This document shows, piece by piece, positions 63,257 to 64,000 of a stretch of DNA of 64,000 nucleotides. Source of the DNA: Odobenus rosmarus divergens (Eukaryota; Chordata; Mammalia; Carnivora; Odobenidae); assembly GCF_000321225.1 (NCBI RefSeq), contig NW_004450480.1, positions 1,469,811-1,533,810 of the forward strand, given 5' to 3'. Under the pieces are notes generated by a model. The model saw only the letters and a list, made by a program, of their open reading frames with translations. It was not told where the DNA came from and did no database searches. The position numbers were made by a program, and so were the translations under genes. Every line of letters begins with the position of its first letter. Position 1 is the first letter of the stretch.

Positions 63257-64000
<744 letters not shown>

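Overview
The window is nuclear DNA of a carnivoran mammal. At least eight tRNA-derived CAN-SINEs are present. They share the CCTGGGTGGCTCAGT head, a CT-rich middle and an AATAAATAAA tail, and most have clear target-site duplications. There are also two copies of the carnivore L1 3' UTR, plus ancient mammalian MIR, L2, MLT1, MER5, MER20 and Tigger-type repeats. The SINE wording resembles that of arctoid caniforms (bear, seal and mustelid group). I saw no copy of the dog-type SINEC_Cf, so a domestic dog source is unlikely. The species itself cannot be named from the sequence.

Only one protein-coding gene is supported, on the minus strand at the right-hand end: MDFIC2, the MyoD family inhibitor domain-containing 2 gene. 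Its last coding exon (54651-54910) encodes the cysteine-rich C-terminal domain. A phase-1/phase-1 coding exon lies at 63361-63582, and the gene continues beyond position 64000. The intron between the two exons (about 8.45 kb) holds an L2, MIR copies, an unusual 76-bp inverted duplication, and a block of homeodomain-type motifs that may be regulatory. A polyadenylation signal lies about 300 nt downstream of the stop codon.

The left 54 kb is intergenic and appears to be the flank downstream of MDFIC2. By region: 0-5 kb has two MLT1 LTRs and a MIR. 5.4-6.6 kb is an old antisense L1 interrupted by hAT-type DNA transposons. 8.4-8.9 kb is an antisense carnivore L1 tail. 9.3-12 kb is a sense L1M remnant hosting two SINEs. 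12-16.1 kb has four more SINEs and a MER5A. 17.9-18.7 kb and 21.9-24.5 kb are antisense L1 and MIR remnants. 24.5-36.6 kb is mostly unannotated. 37-43.9 kb contains two SINEs and, between them, a repeat-poor block with a diverged 221-bp direct duplication. 44.4-45.6 kb is a broken endogenous retroviral pol remnant. 46-53 kb holds MIR, L2, a palindromic DNA transposon, MER20, a Tigger-type element and a sense L1 tail.

No bacterial-type system, CRISPR array, rRNA or functional tRNA gene was seen. The most unusual structures are the recent intronic inverted duplication (58084-58159 with 58670-58745), the equal-length diverged duplication (39410-39630 with 41025-41245), and the cysteine-depleted C-terminus of the MDFIC2 domain.
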